From Alkalibacterium putridalgicola (GTDB taxonomy: Bacteria; Bacillota; Bacilli; Lactobacillales; Carnobacteriaceae_A), in contig NZ_FOBL01000004.1 of assembly GCF_900109825.1 (NCBI RefSeq), forward strand, positions 30,200 to 94,199: a stretch of 64,000 bases of DNA. Reading direction: 5' to 3'. A program made the translations under genes and the position numbers. Of this stretch, positions 1-8,744 are shown piece by piece (the stretch's first letter is position 1; each line of letters opens with the position of its first letter). The notes beneath the pieces were generated by a model. It worked only from the letters and a program-made list of their open reading frames with translations, was not told the DNA's origin and ran no database searches.

Positions 1-29
1 AAAAAACTAAAAACTGAGGAGAGATAGAC

Positions 30-1022
30 ATGTCAGAAATCACTTTAAAAGAAGCGTACAAAAACTATTTTAAAATTGGTGTGGCAGTTAACCCTAACAC
101 ACTAGAAAAAGATGGCGACTTAATCAAAAAACACTTCAACAGCCTAACACCGGAGAATCATATGAAACCGGAAGAACTTCAGCCAAAAGAAGGCGAGTTT
201 ACCTTTGAAAAAGCAGATAAGATCGTTGCCTTTGCCAAAGAAAACGATATGGAACTGCGTGGACATACGCTGGTCTGGCACAACCAGACACCAGAATGGA
301 TGTTCAAAGACGGTGACAAAGAAGCCAGCCGTGAAGTAGCATTGAAGCATATGAAAGAGCACATCGAAGCCGTACTTGAGCACTACAGCAAGGAACCATT
401 CTATGCCTGGGATGTGATCAATGAAGTCATAGCGGACGAAGGTGACGAGCTGTTGCGTGAATCCCCATGGCGTTCTATAATTGGAGATGACTATGTTGAA
501 AAAGCATTTGAATTTGCCCACGCAGCTGATCCGAACATGCCGCTTTACTATAACGATTACAATGAATCGCATCCAGAAAAACGCGAAAAAATTTATAAGC
601 TGGTCAAAGGATTGAAAGACAAAGGGATCCCGATACACGGCGTTGGCCTGCAGGCGCATTGGGGACTGGAAGACCCGAGTCTGGATAATATCCGAGAAGC
701 GATCGAGAAGTATGCATCCCTCGGTCTGAAGCTCCATATCACAGAAATGGATGTATCCGTCTTCAACTTCGAGGACAGGCGTACAGACTTAAGTAAACCG
801 ACAGAAGAAATGATGAAGAAGCAGGCCGAGCGCTATGATGCTTTCTTCAAGCTTTTCAGAGAATACAGTGAGCATATCGAGTCCGTGACATTGTGGGCAG
901 CCAGTGACCGCTACAACTGGCTGAATGACTTCCCGGTCAGAGGACGCAAAAATTGGCCGATGCTTTTTGATACAGAGAATCAACCGAAAGAAAGTTTCCT
1001 CCGGGTCACTTCTTTCAATTAA
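30..1022 (+). CDS. Intracellular GH10 endo-1,4-beta-xylanase
   Basis: This 330-residue protein spans one GH10 barrel and begins directly with the catalytic fold, with no signal peptide, so it should act in the cytosol on imported xylo-oligosaccharides. The acid/base glutamate is E132 in WDVINEV and the nucleophile is E239 in LHITEMDV; the GHTLVWHNQTPEW block of GH10 is also present. The start follows a GAGGAGAG ribosome-binding site at the window edge. It heads a compact set with a DUF975 protein and an esterase, spaced 25 and 23 bp apart, which suggests co-transcription. The small, signal-less form matches the known intracellular xylanases of Geobacillus. Family assignment is firm; substrate length preference is inferred. 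Confidence 0.95.
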   Translation: MSEITLKEAYKNYFKIGVAVNPNTLEKDGDLIKKHFNSLTPENHMKPEELQPKEGEFTFEKADKIVAFAKENDMELRGHTLVWHNQTPEWMFKDGDKEASREVALKHMKEHIEAVLEHYSKEPFYAWDVINEVIADEGDELLRESPWRSIIGDDYVEKAFEFAHAADPNMPLYYNDYNESHPEKREKIYKLVKGLKDKGIPIHGVGLQAHWGLEDPSLDNIREAIEKYASLGLKLHITEMDVSVFNFEDRRTDLSKPTEEMMKKQAERYDAFFKLFREYSEHIESVTLWAASDRYNWLNDFPVRGRKNWPMLFDTENQPKESFLRVTSFN

Positions 1023-1047
1023 TTAGAATTAAGGAAGGAAGAATAAG

Positions 1048-1938
1048 ATGTCGATTGCAATGATCAAAGGAATGGCGAAACAAATGATGAAGGGGAAACG
1101 ACTGCTCTTGACAGTCGGGTATATCCTGGCGCTGACTGCCTGGGCGATAGCTGCCCAGATCCTGACAGGCCTGTTCCGGCTGCCTTCGCTTTTTGATTTC
1201 ACTGAAGCAGCATTAGAGGGAAGGCTTGGACTGAACATGACCACCCTGCTGTTTCCTGTTCTGCTTATTCTTCTTTTTATACTGGCAGATATGCTTCATG
1301 TCAGCTACCGCTGGTTTGGGCTGGATGTCATGGATGAAAAGACTGAAGAACCAAAAATGGTCTTTCAAGGCTTTCATAGAGATAAGATCAAGCGACTGAT
1401 GTCTCTCGTTCTGCTGCGTTTTGTGATCGTTGCGGGCTGGAGTCTGCTCTTGATTCTGCCCGGCATTTGGAAAGCTTACTTATATAGCCAGGCTGCCAAC
1501 ATCATGAAAACGGATGGAAAGGTTACAGCTATGGAAGCTTTGAAACAGTCTGAAGAGGTGATGGAAGGGAACGAGTGGAAATATGCAGCACTTCAGCTGA
1601 CTTTTGCACCATGGTATCTTATCCCGGCAGGGCTCTTCGCTTATTTTATAGGCAGCAACCTCTTTGAGATCGAGACAGGTTTTGAAACAGGGGCAGAGAG
1701 CGCTGAGCTTATTTATGGCTTGCTCGTTGCCGTCTTTTTCATGACGCTCTTGATCGTCTTCCTCTTCTCGATCTATGTCGAGCCTTTTAAAATGATGTCA
1801 AAACAGGTATTTTATACTGAATTGGTTAATCACACCAGAGAAGAGACGTATGATGACTATGAAGAAGTCCTTCTGAAGAGGCAGGGACTGGATTCCAGTA
1901 AAAACACTAAACGTAACCAGAAGCGAACAAAACGCTAA
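1048..1938 (+). CDS. DUF975-family integral membrane protein
   Basis: A 296-residue polytopic membrane protein with several hydrophobic segments (about residues 18-38, 66-86, 122-145, 185-205 and 225-250). The LPGIWKAYLYSQ block, the following AxEALKQSxEVMxGNxW stretch and the YVEPFKMMSKQVFYTEL end are typical of DUF975, a family of unknown function. The C-terminus is basic and hydrophilic. It sits 25 bp after the GH10 xylanase behind a GGAAGGAAG ribosome-binding site. Nothing indicates a catalytic role; a membrane function linked to the sugar locus is guessed from position only. Confidence 0.75.
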   Translation: MSIAMIKGMAKQMMKGKRLLLTVGYILALTAWAIAAQILTGLFRLPSLFDFTEAALEGRLGLNMTTLLFPVLLILLFILADMLHVSYRWFGLDVMDEKTEEPKMVFQGFHRDKIKRLMSLVLLRFVIVAGWSLLLILPGIWKAYLYSQAANIMKTDGKVTAMEALKQSEEVMEGNEWKYAALQLTFAPWYLIPAGLFAYFIGSNLFEIETGFETGAESAELIYGLLVAVFFMTLLIVFLFSIYVEPFKMMSKQVFYTELVNHTREETYDDYEEVLLKRQGLDSSKNTKRNQKRTKR

Positions 1939-1961
1939 TCATATACAGGAAAGAGAGAATA

Positions 1962-3851
1962 ATGATGACAAGTGAAAAAACGATGGCTTTACCCAGCTAT
2001 ATCAGTGACGGGATGATCGTTCAGCGCCACGAGCCGATCCTTTTAAAAGGGAAAGACGCTCAGGGGACCGAAGTCAGTGTGACTTTTGACGGAGAAACCG
2101 CTCAGGTGACAGCGGACGATTCCGGTTTATGGTCGGTGACTTTATCAGAAAGAGAAGCAGGAGGTCCCTATACCCTAGAGATCAAGGGCTCAGAGTACTT
2201 AGAAATTAAGGATATCTACGTTGGTGAAGTCTGGCTGATCGGCGGACAGTCCAACATGGAGCTCCCTGTCAACCGTACCTATGATGAATTCAAAGAAGAG
2301 ATCGATGCAGCCGATCATCCGCTAATCCGTCAGTTTCATCTTGAGGCGGACCCTGAGTTTGATCAGCCGAAAGAATGGCTGACGCAGGGAGAGTGGAAGA
2401 CGGCTACTCAGGAAAACATCCAGGATTTTTCATCTCTTGGTTTTTTCTATGCAAAAAAACTTCATGAACAACTGGGTGTGTCTGTAGGGATCTATCATAC
2501 AGCGGTTGGCGGGACGCCGATCGAAGCCTGGATGAGCGAAGAAACACTGCATGAGCTCGGTGACTATGATGAAGAGATCGCCTACTGGAAAAAACCGGAG
2601 AATGTAGGAAAAGAGATCGAAAAAGATCTGAAGAACACCGAGGTCTGGTATACGGATCTTGACCAGAAGGACAGAGGTCTGAATGACTCGCCTAAGTGGA
2701 TGGAGGAGAACATCGATACGTCGGACTGGTTGACCATGGACTTGCCTGTCATGTTCAAGGATACCGAGCTCGATGGCTTTTCAGGCGCTGTCTGGTTCAG
2801 AAAAACGTTCGAGATGACGGCTGATCAGCTAGCATCGACTTCCTTCCGCTTGCGCCTAGGTTCGTTGATCAACGGAGACGAGACTTATCTGAACGGCGAA
2901 AAAGTCGGCGGAACCGAGTACCGTTATCCGCCCCGTAAATATACAGTAGATAAAGATGTCTTAAAGGAAGGGAAGAATACGCTGGTCGTCCGTCTGATGA
3001 TCGATGCGGCAAACGGCGGTTTCATCCCGACGTTCCCTTATCAGCTTGAACTGAACGACGACGCGATCGATCTGGAAGGGGAGTGGCTCTATAAGGTGGG
3101 CTATGAAAAAGAGGCGATCGCACCGATGCTGTTCCTGCATTATAAACCCGCTTCCGAATACAAAGGCATGCTTTCCCCGCTGAAAGATGTGGCTTTTAAA
3201 GGCGCGCTCTTTTACCAGGGAGAATCCAATACTGGCCAGCCAGCCGGCTACAAGGAACTGATGAAACGCATGGTTCGTGACTGGAGAGAGCTCTTTGACA
3301 GAGATTTCCCTTTCTATTATGTGCAGCTGGCAAATTATGTGGATCCTGCAGTCGGTATCGATGATGAGAATTGGGCCGAGCTGCGTTATGAGCAGGACCG
3401 CGCCCGTTTCCTTATCGAAAAATCTGAAATGATCCCGGCCTATGACTGCGGGATCTCTTATGAACTGCATCCGCATGACAAAAAAACACTGGCGCACAGA
3501 CTGGCACATATCGCTTTGAGCCGAGACTACGGTGTCGAAGAGATGTACGAAAACTTGGAAATCGAGGGTGCCGGTAAATCAGCGGATTCTATACTCCTGC
3601 AGGTAAAAGGTCTTAAAGGTGATCTTAAACTAACAGAAACCTTACCTGAAATTGAAGTCAGTGTGAATGGCGACTGGGTGGAGGTTCATATTAGTGAGAT
3701 AAAGGGAAATGAGGTTCAAATCAGTATGACTGACACGACTGAAGTGGATGAAGTGACGGAAATCAGATATGCCTGGAGGAACGATCCACAAGGGTTCGTC
3801 TTTGATTCAGAAACGAATCTGCCGCTGCTGCCGTTCACTTATCCACTATAA
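1962..3851 (+). CDS. Sialate O-acetylesterase-type SGNH carbohydrate esterase
   Basis: A 629-residue signal-less esterase of the sialate O-acetylesterase (SASA) type. The nucleophile motif GGQSNMEL places the serine at S97 after an N-terminal beta-domain. FYQGESNT forms the second oxyanion block and ELHPHDKK near residue 505 supplies the Asp/His part. A jelly-roll, sugar-binding-like insertion (about residues 255-360, with AVWFRKTFEM) splits the catalytic domain, as in other members. In this context it most likely removes acetyl groups from imported acetyl-xylo-oligosaccharides; that substrate is inferred, and other O-acetylated sugars remain possible. It ends the first gene cluster. Confidence 0.85.
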   Translation: MMTSEKTMALPSYISDGMIVQRHEPILLKGKDAQGTEVSVTFDGETAQVTADDSGLWSVTLSEREAGGPYTLEIKGSEYLEIKDIYVGEVWLIGGQSNMELPVNRTYDEFKEEIDAADHPLIRQFHLEADPEFDQPKEWLTQGEWKTATQENIQDFSSLGFFYAKKLHEQLGVSVGIYHTAVGGTPIEAWMSEETLHELGDYDEEIAYWKKPENVGKEIEKDLKNTEVWYTDLDQKDRGLNDSPKWMEENIDTSDWLTMDLPVMFKDTELDGFSGAVWFRKTFEMTADQLASTSFRLRLGSLINGDETYLNGEKVGGTEYRYPPRKYTVDKDVLKEGKNTLVVRLMIDAANGGFIPTFPYQLELNDDAIDLEGEWLYKVGYEKEAIAPMLFLHYKPASEYKGMLSPLKDVAFKGALFYQGESNTGQPAGYKELMKRMVRDWRELFDRDFPFYYVQLANYVDPAVGIDDENWAELRYEQDRARFLIEKSEMIPAYDCGISYELHPHDKKTLAHRLAHIALSRDYGVEEMYENLEIEGAGKSADSILLQVKGLKGDLKLTETLPEIEVSVNGDWVEVHISEIKGNEVQISMTDTTEVDEVTEIRYAWRNDPQGFVFDSETNLPLLPFTYPL

Positions 3852-3915
3852 TAGTAACTATATAAACCAGCAGGTGGGTATAATAACTGGATGTACGGCT
3901 GTAACTATTTCGTAG

Positions 3916-4269
3916 AAAATGTTCAGTCGTAAACGGTCACTGGCTCGAGAGCGACATTCTAAGCTTGAAAGTGTCGACTCGTGGATCAGGACTTCGATGA
4001 GTACGACAATTCAGGAAGAAAAATGTTCAGTCATGAGTCGCAATGCTACGAGTGATACATTCCGGGACTGAAAGTGTCAGCTCGTGCTCTGTTTCCAGCG
4101 TGACTGATACATTTTTCCAGCAAAAGTGCTCGCTCATCATCTCTGTCTTTCATGAGTGAACGTTTTTCGAGAGGTAACTGTTCACTCATCCATCTCCTGA
4201 TAGGTGAGTGCGACATTCACGCCCAAAAACTGTTCACTTACGCCTAACCACATTCCTGAGCCGACATCT
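3916..4269. repeat. Array A: 7-unit, 52-bp alternating inverted-word array
   Basis: Seven forward words of the type A(T/G)TGTTCACTCAT have their ACTC-like core at 3925, 3977, 4029, 4080, 4132, 4184 and 4236. Seven reverse words (GAGTGCGACATT, GAGTGATACATT and similar) have their GAGT-like core at 3947, 3999, 4050, 4102, 4154, 4206 and 4258. Orientation alternates without exception, with steps of 52, 52, 51, 52, 52 and 52 bp on both series. The sequence between words is not conserved. Each forward/reverse pair can fold into an imperfect stem. Confidence 0.85.
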
Positions 4270-4342
4270 CGTCACCTATACACCATTTACCAGTAACACA
4301 AACCGAAGGAATAGACGACCCCGATTCTATATAAAAGGGGTG

Positions 4343-4367
4343 AAACGAGGCTTAGGCCTCGTTTTTT
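4343..4367 (+). terminator. Rho-independent terminator after esterase and array A
   Basis: Arms ACGAGGC and GCCTCGT around a short loop are followed by six T residues. It lies about 490 bp beyond the esterase stop codon, with array A in between. Confidence 0.7.
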
Positions 4368-4514
4368 CCTTATCCAACGCTTTAAAGGAGAGAGATCGAA
4401 AATCTTCGATCTCTTTCATAATAAAACTCCCTTTATAGTGGCAGAGAACACTTGGTATTTCTCTCTCTGCTATAAAAGGAGCCGGTCATTCATTTCATTT
4501 AATGCTAAAATTAA

Positions 4515-4556
4515 AAAAACTGCCGGATGAGTCTTGAGACTCATCCGGCAGTTTTA
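4515..4556. terminator. Bidirectional terminator of the small acidic-protein gene
   Basis: A near-perfect inverted repeat (arm AAAACTGCCGGATGAG) is flanked by A-runs on the left and T-runs on the right, so it can terminate both the minus-strand small gene ending at 4571 and rightward readthrough. Confidence 0.85.
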
Positions 4557-4570
4557 ACTACATTATTGGA

Positions 4571-4777
4571 TTATTTATCTTCGTTATCGGCTTTTACTTC
4601 GTCCGCTTTTTCGACATCAAACGGTTTTTTATCCTCAGCTGAAGTTTCCTGTTCTTTTTCAGCTTCAGTTTTATCTAATTCACCTTCTGCTTTCGGTAAA
4701 CCGTCTCTCGTATTTTTAGCTGCTGCAGCATCAGCAGGTAGGTTAGGATTGTTCGCTGAATGGGGTTGATTTCTCAT
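4571..4777 (-). CDS. Small acidic hydrophilic protein, paralogue of the 22.2 kb gene
   Basis: A 68-residue, strongly hydrophilic protein rich in Glu, Lys, Asp and Ala, with no signal, membrane segment or cysteine; it is predicted disordered. I start it at the ATG at 4777, because AAAGGA lies 7 bases upstream of that codon, rather than at the ATG 18 bases earlier, which has no ribosome-binding site. It resembles the 70-residue product at 22232-22444 in its MxNxP beginning, central GLPK and ending FDVEKADE...EDK against FDIDKVDE...EDK. It is divergent from xylA, and a cre-like site lies in the shared upstream region. Function unknown. Confidence 0.7.
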   Translation of the reverse strand: MRNQPHSANNPNLPADAAAAKNTRDGLPKAEGELDKTEAEKEQETSAEDKKPFDVEKADEVKADNEDK

Positions 4778-4826
4778 AGTTAAAATTCCTTTCATTGTTA
4801 TTATTAAAAGTATAACACAAGATTTT

Positions 4827-4840
4827 TATAAACGCTTCCA
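4827..4840. promoter_or_regulatory. Candidate cre (CcpA) site between the small gene and xylA
   Basis: TATAAACGCTTCCA matches the cre consensus TGWAARCGYTWNCW except at the second base. It lies 50 bp upstream of the small minus-strand gene, where it may overlap that promoter, and about 60 bp upstream of the xylA -35 box. Confidence 0.5.
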
Positions 4841-4901
4841 ATACGATTACACCAGTGACAGGATAAAGAAATATAAAAAGAGATTATTTTTTCAAAAAGT
4901 A

Positions 4902-4930
4902 TTGACACCGTTTCCATAATGGGTTATAGT
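4902..4930 (+). promoter_or_regulatory. SigA promoter of xylA
   Basis: TTGACA at 4902-4907 and TATAGT at 4925-4930 are separated by 17 bp, about 60 bp upstream of the xylA start. Confidence 0.85.
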
Positions 4931-4955
4931 TAGTTAGTAAGTTAAACCAACTAAC
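4929..4955. promoter_or_regulatory. XylR-type operator at xylA
   Basis: A 27-bp palindromic stretch with arms GTTAGTT and CAACTAAC around AAGTTAAA overlaps the -10 end and the start point. It resembles the Bacillus xyl operator, which has TTAGTTTG arms around a TTTAAAC centre. Repression by XylR, relieved by xylose, is the natural reading; no xylR lies in this window. Confidence 0.7.
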
Positions 4956-4988
4956 AATTTTTACTTAACGAAAGGAGAACATGTATAC

Positions 4989-6317
4989 ATGGCATATTTT
5001 TACAACATAAGTAAAATTAAATATGAAGGCGCTCAATCAAAAGATCCTTTAGCATTTAAATTTTACAACCCTGAAGAACAGATCAACGGTAAATCAATGG
5101 AGGAATTGATGCGTTTCGGCGTAGCCTACTGGCACACATTCACTGAAGATCTAAGCGATCCATTCGGTGTCGGAACAGCTCAGCGTCCTTGGGACAAATA
5201 CTCTGACCCAATGGAAAAAGCTAAAGCACGTGTTGAAGCAGCCTTTGAATTCTTTGAAAAACTAGGGGTTCCTTACTTCTGTTTCCACGACTATGATATT
5301 GCTCCAGAAGGCAAGAACTTAAAAGAAACATTAGAAAACCAGGATATCATCGTAGACATGATCGAAGACCACATGAAAGACAGCAAAGTGAAACTGCTTT
5401 GGAACACAGTCAACAACTTTACTAACCCAATGTTCGTTCACGGTGCATCAACTTCAAACAATGCAGACGTGTTTGCTTACTCAGCAGCCAAAGTTAAAAA
5501 AGGTCTGGAAGTCGGTAAACGTTTAGGAGCAGAAAGTTACGTATTTTGGGGCGGACGTGAAGGTTACGAAAGTCTTCTGAACACGAACATGGGACTAGAA
5601 CTGGACAACCTGGCACGCTTCTTCCACATGGCTAATGACTATGCGAAAGAAATCGGCTTTGATGCACAGTTCCTGATCGAACCTAAGCCAAAAGAGCCGA
5701 CATCACATCAATATGACTTTGACGTAGCGCATGGCTTTGCCTTCCTGCAGAAATACGGCCTGCAAGACGTATTCAAGTTCAACATTGAAGCCAACCACGC
5801 AACACTTGCCGGACACAGCTTCGAACATGAACTGCACTATGCACGCATCAATGGCATGCTAGGATCTGTCGACGCTAACCAAGGTCATCCACACTTGGGA
5901 TGGGACACAGATGAATTTCCATCAGATCTATACTCTACAACTCTGGCTATGTATGAGATCCTTAAAAACGGTGGTCTTGAAAAAGGCGGCTTGAACTTTG
6001 ATGCGAAAGTACGTCGTACATCATTCAAACCAGAAGACCTGTTCAAAGCACACATCGTTGGTATGGACAGCTTCGCTATCGGTGCGAAAGTCGCTCAGCG
6101 TCTGCTAGACGACAAAGCACTTGAAAACATCATCGACAACCGTTACAGCTCTTACAATGACGGCGTCGGTAAAGAAATCGTCAGCGGAAACACTGACTTC
6201 AAGAAGCTTCAGGACTATGCACTGGGTATCGATAAGATCGAACACGAATCCGGAAACGTTGAAGTGATCAAATCTATCCTTAACCAGTATCTTGTTACAA
6301 CACTTACTCAAGGATAA
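4989..6317 (+). CDS. xylA: Xylose isomerase
   Basis: A 442-residue class II xylose isomerase, full length for the family, converting D-xylose to D-xylulose in the cytosol. The catalytic H100 and D103 lie in FCFHDYD. The [10 protein letters not shown] signature, the [14 protein letters not shown] metal/substrate block and the [11 protein letters not shown] block are intact. It has its own promoter with an XylR-type operator and a good AAAGGAG ribosome-binding site. A terminator follows directly, so it is monocistronic here. The expected partner xylB is not adjacent, and no xylulokinase other than the araB-like FGGY kinase is seen in the window. Confidence 0.97.
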   Translation: MAYFYNISKIKYEGAQSKDPLAFKFYNPEEQINGKSMEELMRFGVAYWHTFTEDLSDPFGVGTAQRPWDKYSDPMEKAKARVEAAFEFFEKLGVPYFCFHDYDIAPEGKNLKETLENQDIIVDMIEDHMKDSKVKLLWNTVNNFTNPMFVHGASTSNNADVFAYSAAKVKKGLEVGKRLGAESYVFWGGREGYESLLNTNMGLELDNLARFFHMANDYAKEIGFDAQFLIEPKPKEPTSHQYDFDVAHGFAFLQKYGLQDVFKFNIEANHATLAGHSFEHELHYARINGMLGSVDANQGHPHLGWDTDEFPSDLYSTTLAMYEILKNGGLEKGGLNFDAKVRRTSFKPEDLFKAHIVGMDSFAIGAKVAQRLLDDKALENIIDNRYSSYNDGVGKEIVSGNTDFKKLQDYALGIDKIEHESGNVEVIKSILNQYLVTTLTQG

Positions 6318-6335
6318 TTAAATAATAGTAAAATA

Positions 6336-6373
6336 GCATGAAGTCAGTGAGACTATGGCTTCATGCGGTTTTA
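6336..6373 (+). terminator. Terminator of xylA
   Basis: Arms GCATGAAG (6336-6343) and CTTCATGC (6359-6366) are followed by GGTTTTA. Confidence 0.75.
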
Positions 6374-6662
6374 TGCCATATAATTTGATTAAGTATATAT
6401 GAACGAAACGTGAACAATAGACCGAATTTCTACAGATATCAACTAATTGAAAAACACTTAAAGTTCTACCTGCTGGATTTACTCATTCATTATAATGTAA
6501 CCGCTTAATCACTATGTTTTCCGAACGTGCGTCTTACGCGTCTTTGGTTAAGTAAGCTAAGTATCCGGTTTGTCAAGGTACACTCATTACATAATAATGA
6601 AGTCAAACAGAAATGCTGACAAGGGTCAGAATAACTACTCAATATATAATGGAGGATCTACA
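6374..6662 (+). promoter_or_regulatory. Leader region of the first sugar-binding lipoprotein
   Basis: A gene-free region with a cre-like site TGTAACCGCTTAAT at 6496-6509 (12 of 14 matches to TGWAARCGYTWNCW) and a plausible promoter TTGTCA (6570-6575), 17 bp, AATAAT (6593-6598). I see no clear AraR or XylR operator; GGTTAAGTAAGCTAAG near 6547 only loosely resembles the xyl arms. Confidence 0.45.
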
Positions 6663-8342
6663 GTGAAAAATAACCTAAGAAGATTTTTATTAACAAGTGT
6701 AACTTTGAGCGGTGTTTTACTCATGGCAGCGTGCGGCGAAGATGCTGAAAGCACGGAAACTGAAGAAGGAACTGGCGAAGCAACTGAAGAAGTGGCCATC
6801 GGTTCAAAAGGCGCCATGGAAGATTTTAAAGTCGGTGACACGTTCGTAGCGACAGAACCGCTGGAACTTGAGATCCTATACCGCGATCTGCCAGCTTATC
6901 CTTTAGACAAAGAGTGGCTCTTCTTCCAGGAACTTGAAGAGAAAAACAATGTCACTTTCGAAACAGTCAGTGTTCCTTTATCTGACTGGGAACAGCGTCT
7001 GTCTGTAACGATGGGTGCCGGCGACTTGCCTGACTATTCAACGGATATCTGGGCTGGCCACGAAACACCTTATGTTGCTTCGAGAAGCCTGCTGCCGATT
7101 TCTGACTATGTCGAATACATGCCTCACTACCAGTCTCGCCTTGAAAACTGGGACGGTGTCAACGAGCAGATCGAAAACCTGAGACACCAGGACGGTAAGT
7201 ACTATGTTCTTCCAGGGATCAACGAGAACATCCTGTATGAATTCGGCCTGCAGTACAACAAACAGGTCTTCGATGAATACGGTGTAGAAGAGCCTCAAAC
7301 GTGGGATGAGCTGAAAGAAGCTTTGACTGTCCTGCGAGACGAAACGGGCAAAGCACCGATGACATTATGGTGGCAAGGGAATGCCACGCTGAACTTCTCA
7401 GCAGGTTCATTTGATACGGTCGGCGGCTGGGGCTTCATGGACGGCGCCATGTATGATGAAGAAAAAGATGAGTTTGTCTATGCACCAATGCAGCAGGGCT
7501 ACAAAGATATGATCACGTACTTCTCAGAATTGACTAAAGAGGGACTATTAGACATCGAAGCGATGACGCAGGACGACGAAATGGCTAGAAACAAGATCGT
7601 CAACCTTGAAACATTTGTCACTTCCGGAAACGTCGGAACGATGACTGACGTGAACGAATCCTTAGCTGAAGCACACGGTGCAGGCGAGTATGAATATGTC
7701 CGTATGCCTATTCTTGAAGGACCGAACGGCCGTAAATTCCGCGGCGGGAACACGAACAGCGGTATGATGCTGAATGCAGACTTGGCAGAACGCGACGATT
7801 TCCAGGCAATCCTGCAGTTCATCGACTGGCTGTATTACAGTGACGAAGGAACAGAATTTGCTCACTGGGGTGTTGAAGGCGTGACCTTCGAGAAAACAGA
7901 TGAGATCGTTACTGGATATCTGCCAACAGAGAACATTCAGTACGAACGCTTCAATGTTGACGGCGAAGAGAACATGCAGGAAGACTACGGATTCGGTAAC
8001 GCTGCCTTTGCCTACGCAGGTCCGGCACACATCCGTCAATCCGTTATGGAAGAAGCTGAATTCGAATATCAGGCACGCATGAACGAAGAAGTCGAAGTGA
8101 TCCTTCCAGATCCAGCTCGTCCGCTTAGCCCGGTCGACCAGGAACAGGCTACATTGCTGTCGACTCCGCTTAAAGATACAGTGGATCAGTACACCTTCCG
8201 ATTCATCTCTGGCCAGTACGACATCGAACGCTGGGATGAATTCATGGCTGAACTTGAACAGCAGAACGTGGATCAGTTCATGGACATCGTAAACAATGCA
8301 TACAGAGAGAATCAGGAAATCCTGCAGAACGCAGCAGAATAA
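6663..8342 (+). CDS. ABC-type sugar-binding lipoprotein (COG1653/LplA type), orphan
   Basis: A 559-residue extracellular solute-binding protein of the long LplA/YtcQ type. I place the start at GTG 6663, 7 bases after GGAGG, which gives a short basic N-terminus, a hydrophobic stretch and the lipobox LMAAC (lipidated Cys at about residue 22), then an acidic linker. Upstream in-frame codons would bury the signal peptide. It is closely related along its length to the second binding protein at 15341-17002. It follows xylA, so xylo-oligosaccharides are a reasonable ligand guess. No permease gene is adjacent, although this family normally works with two LplB/YtcP-type permeases and an MsmX-type ATPase. 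Confidence 0.9.
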   Translation: MKNNLRRFLLTSVTLSGVLLMAACGEDAESTETEEGTGEATEEVAIGSKGAMEDFKVGDTFVATEPLELEILYRDLPAYPLDKEWLFFQELEEKNNVTFETVSVPLSDWEQRLSVTMGAGDLPDYSTDIWAGHETPYVASRSLLPISDYVEYMPHYQSRLENWDGVNEQIENLRHQDGKYYVLPGINENILYEFGLQYNKQVFDEYGVEEPQTWDELKEALTVLRDETGKAPMTLWWQGNATLNFSAGSFDTVGGWGFMDGAMYDEEKDEFVYAPMQQGYKDMITYFSELTKEGLLDIEAMTQDDEMARNKIVNLETFVTSGNVGTMTDVNESLAEAHGAGEYEYVRMPILEGPNGRKFRGGNTNSGMMLNADLAERDDFQAILQFIDWLYYSDEGTEFAHWGVEGVTFEKTDEIVTGYLPTENIQYERFNVDGEENMQEDYGFGNAAFAYAGPAHIRQSVMEEAEFEYQARMNEEVEVILPDPARPLSPVDQEQATLLSTPLKDTVDQYTFRFISGQYDIERWDEFMAELEQQNVDQFMDIVNNAYRENQEILQNAAE

Positions 8343-8385
8343 ACACGGTTTAATTATTCTCCCTTGAATAAATAACTGAAAAGGA

Positions 8386-8421
8386 ACAGCATGGGACCGA
8401 CTCCGGCTCCATGCTGTTTTG
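8386..8421 (+). terminator. Terminator after the first binding lipoprotein
   Basis: Arms AACAGCATGG and CCATGCTGTT are followed by TT. Confidence 0.8.
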
Positions 8422-8744
8422 TATTCAAGAACGTTCTGTGTGTCTGTTTGACTAATATCTAATCCAGTAATGAGAGAGAGTGCCGACAATAGCAACTCAA
8501 TAGCTTACGGGTGATTGAGTTTTGCTTACCACGGAGAATAACAGGTAGTCAGTTTAAAATTTTCTGGTGAGTTAGTGTTATCTCTGATGATATAAGGAAC
8601 TCCAGTATGGCAAGGCTGCCGAGTACCTGTTATATGGGCTTATATCAGTAACTCGCATGCTTTGTAGTTACTCAGTTCCTATTATAAGGGTGAATATTAG
8701 GGACTCGGATAAGGTTTAAAATCTGAGATGCCTTTATATAAGAA
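8422..8744. other. Non-coding stretch between two terminators
   Basis: No gene is supported between the terminators of two converging transcription units. Most of the stretch is array C (about 8486-8735); the first 60 bp show nothing recognisable. Confidence 0.75.
8486..8735. repeat. Array C: 5-unit, exact 52-bp alternating inverted-word array
   Basis: Forward words of the type ATAAnAGGnACTC have the ACTC-like core at 8495, 8547, 8599, 8651 and 8703, exactly 52 bp apart. Reverse words (GAGTACCTGTTATAT, CAGTTCCTATTATA and others) have the core at 8517, 8569, 8621, 8673 and 8725, again exactly 52 bp apart. The word differs from the TGTTCACTC theme of arrays A and B but keeps the ACTC/GAGT core and the geometry. 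Confidence 0.85.

Larger units (their letters stand above)
3852..4570. other. Non-coding stretch with repeat array and hairpin cluster
   Basis: There is no credible gene in these 719 bp between the converging esterase and small acidic-protein genes. The left part holds the 52-bp alternating repeat array (about 3916-4269). The right part holds a series of stem-loops: a terminator at 4343-4367, a hairpin with arms AGAGATCGAA/TTCGATCTCT near 4390-4414, a larger one around 4430-4481 (arms CTTTATAG/CTATAAAAG plus GCAGAGA/TCTCTGC), and the terminator at 4515-4556. No terminator precedes the array, so the esterase mRNA probably includes it. Confidence 0.8.

Noticed and set aside
3916..4269. Array A as a CRISPR array
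   Set aside because: Words are too short and degenerate, alternate in orientation, and there are no constant direct repeats with unique spacers or nearby cas genes.
4208..4438. 76-codon open frame across the end of array A
   Set aside because: Runs through repeat words and a terminator, has no ribosome-binding site and no protein-like pattern.
6540..6566. A second XylR operator before the first binding lipoprotein
   Set aside because: GGTTAAGTAAGCTAAG resembles only part of the xylA operator and is not symmetric enough to call.
7662..8495. 277-codon antisense frame over the first binding lipoprotein
   Set aside because: Opposes a clear gene, crosses its terminator and has no recognisable domain.
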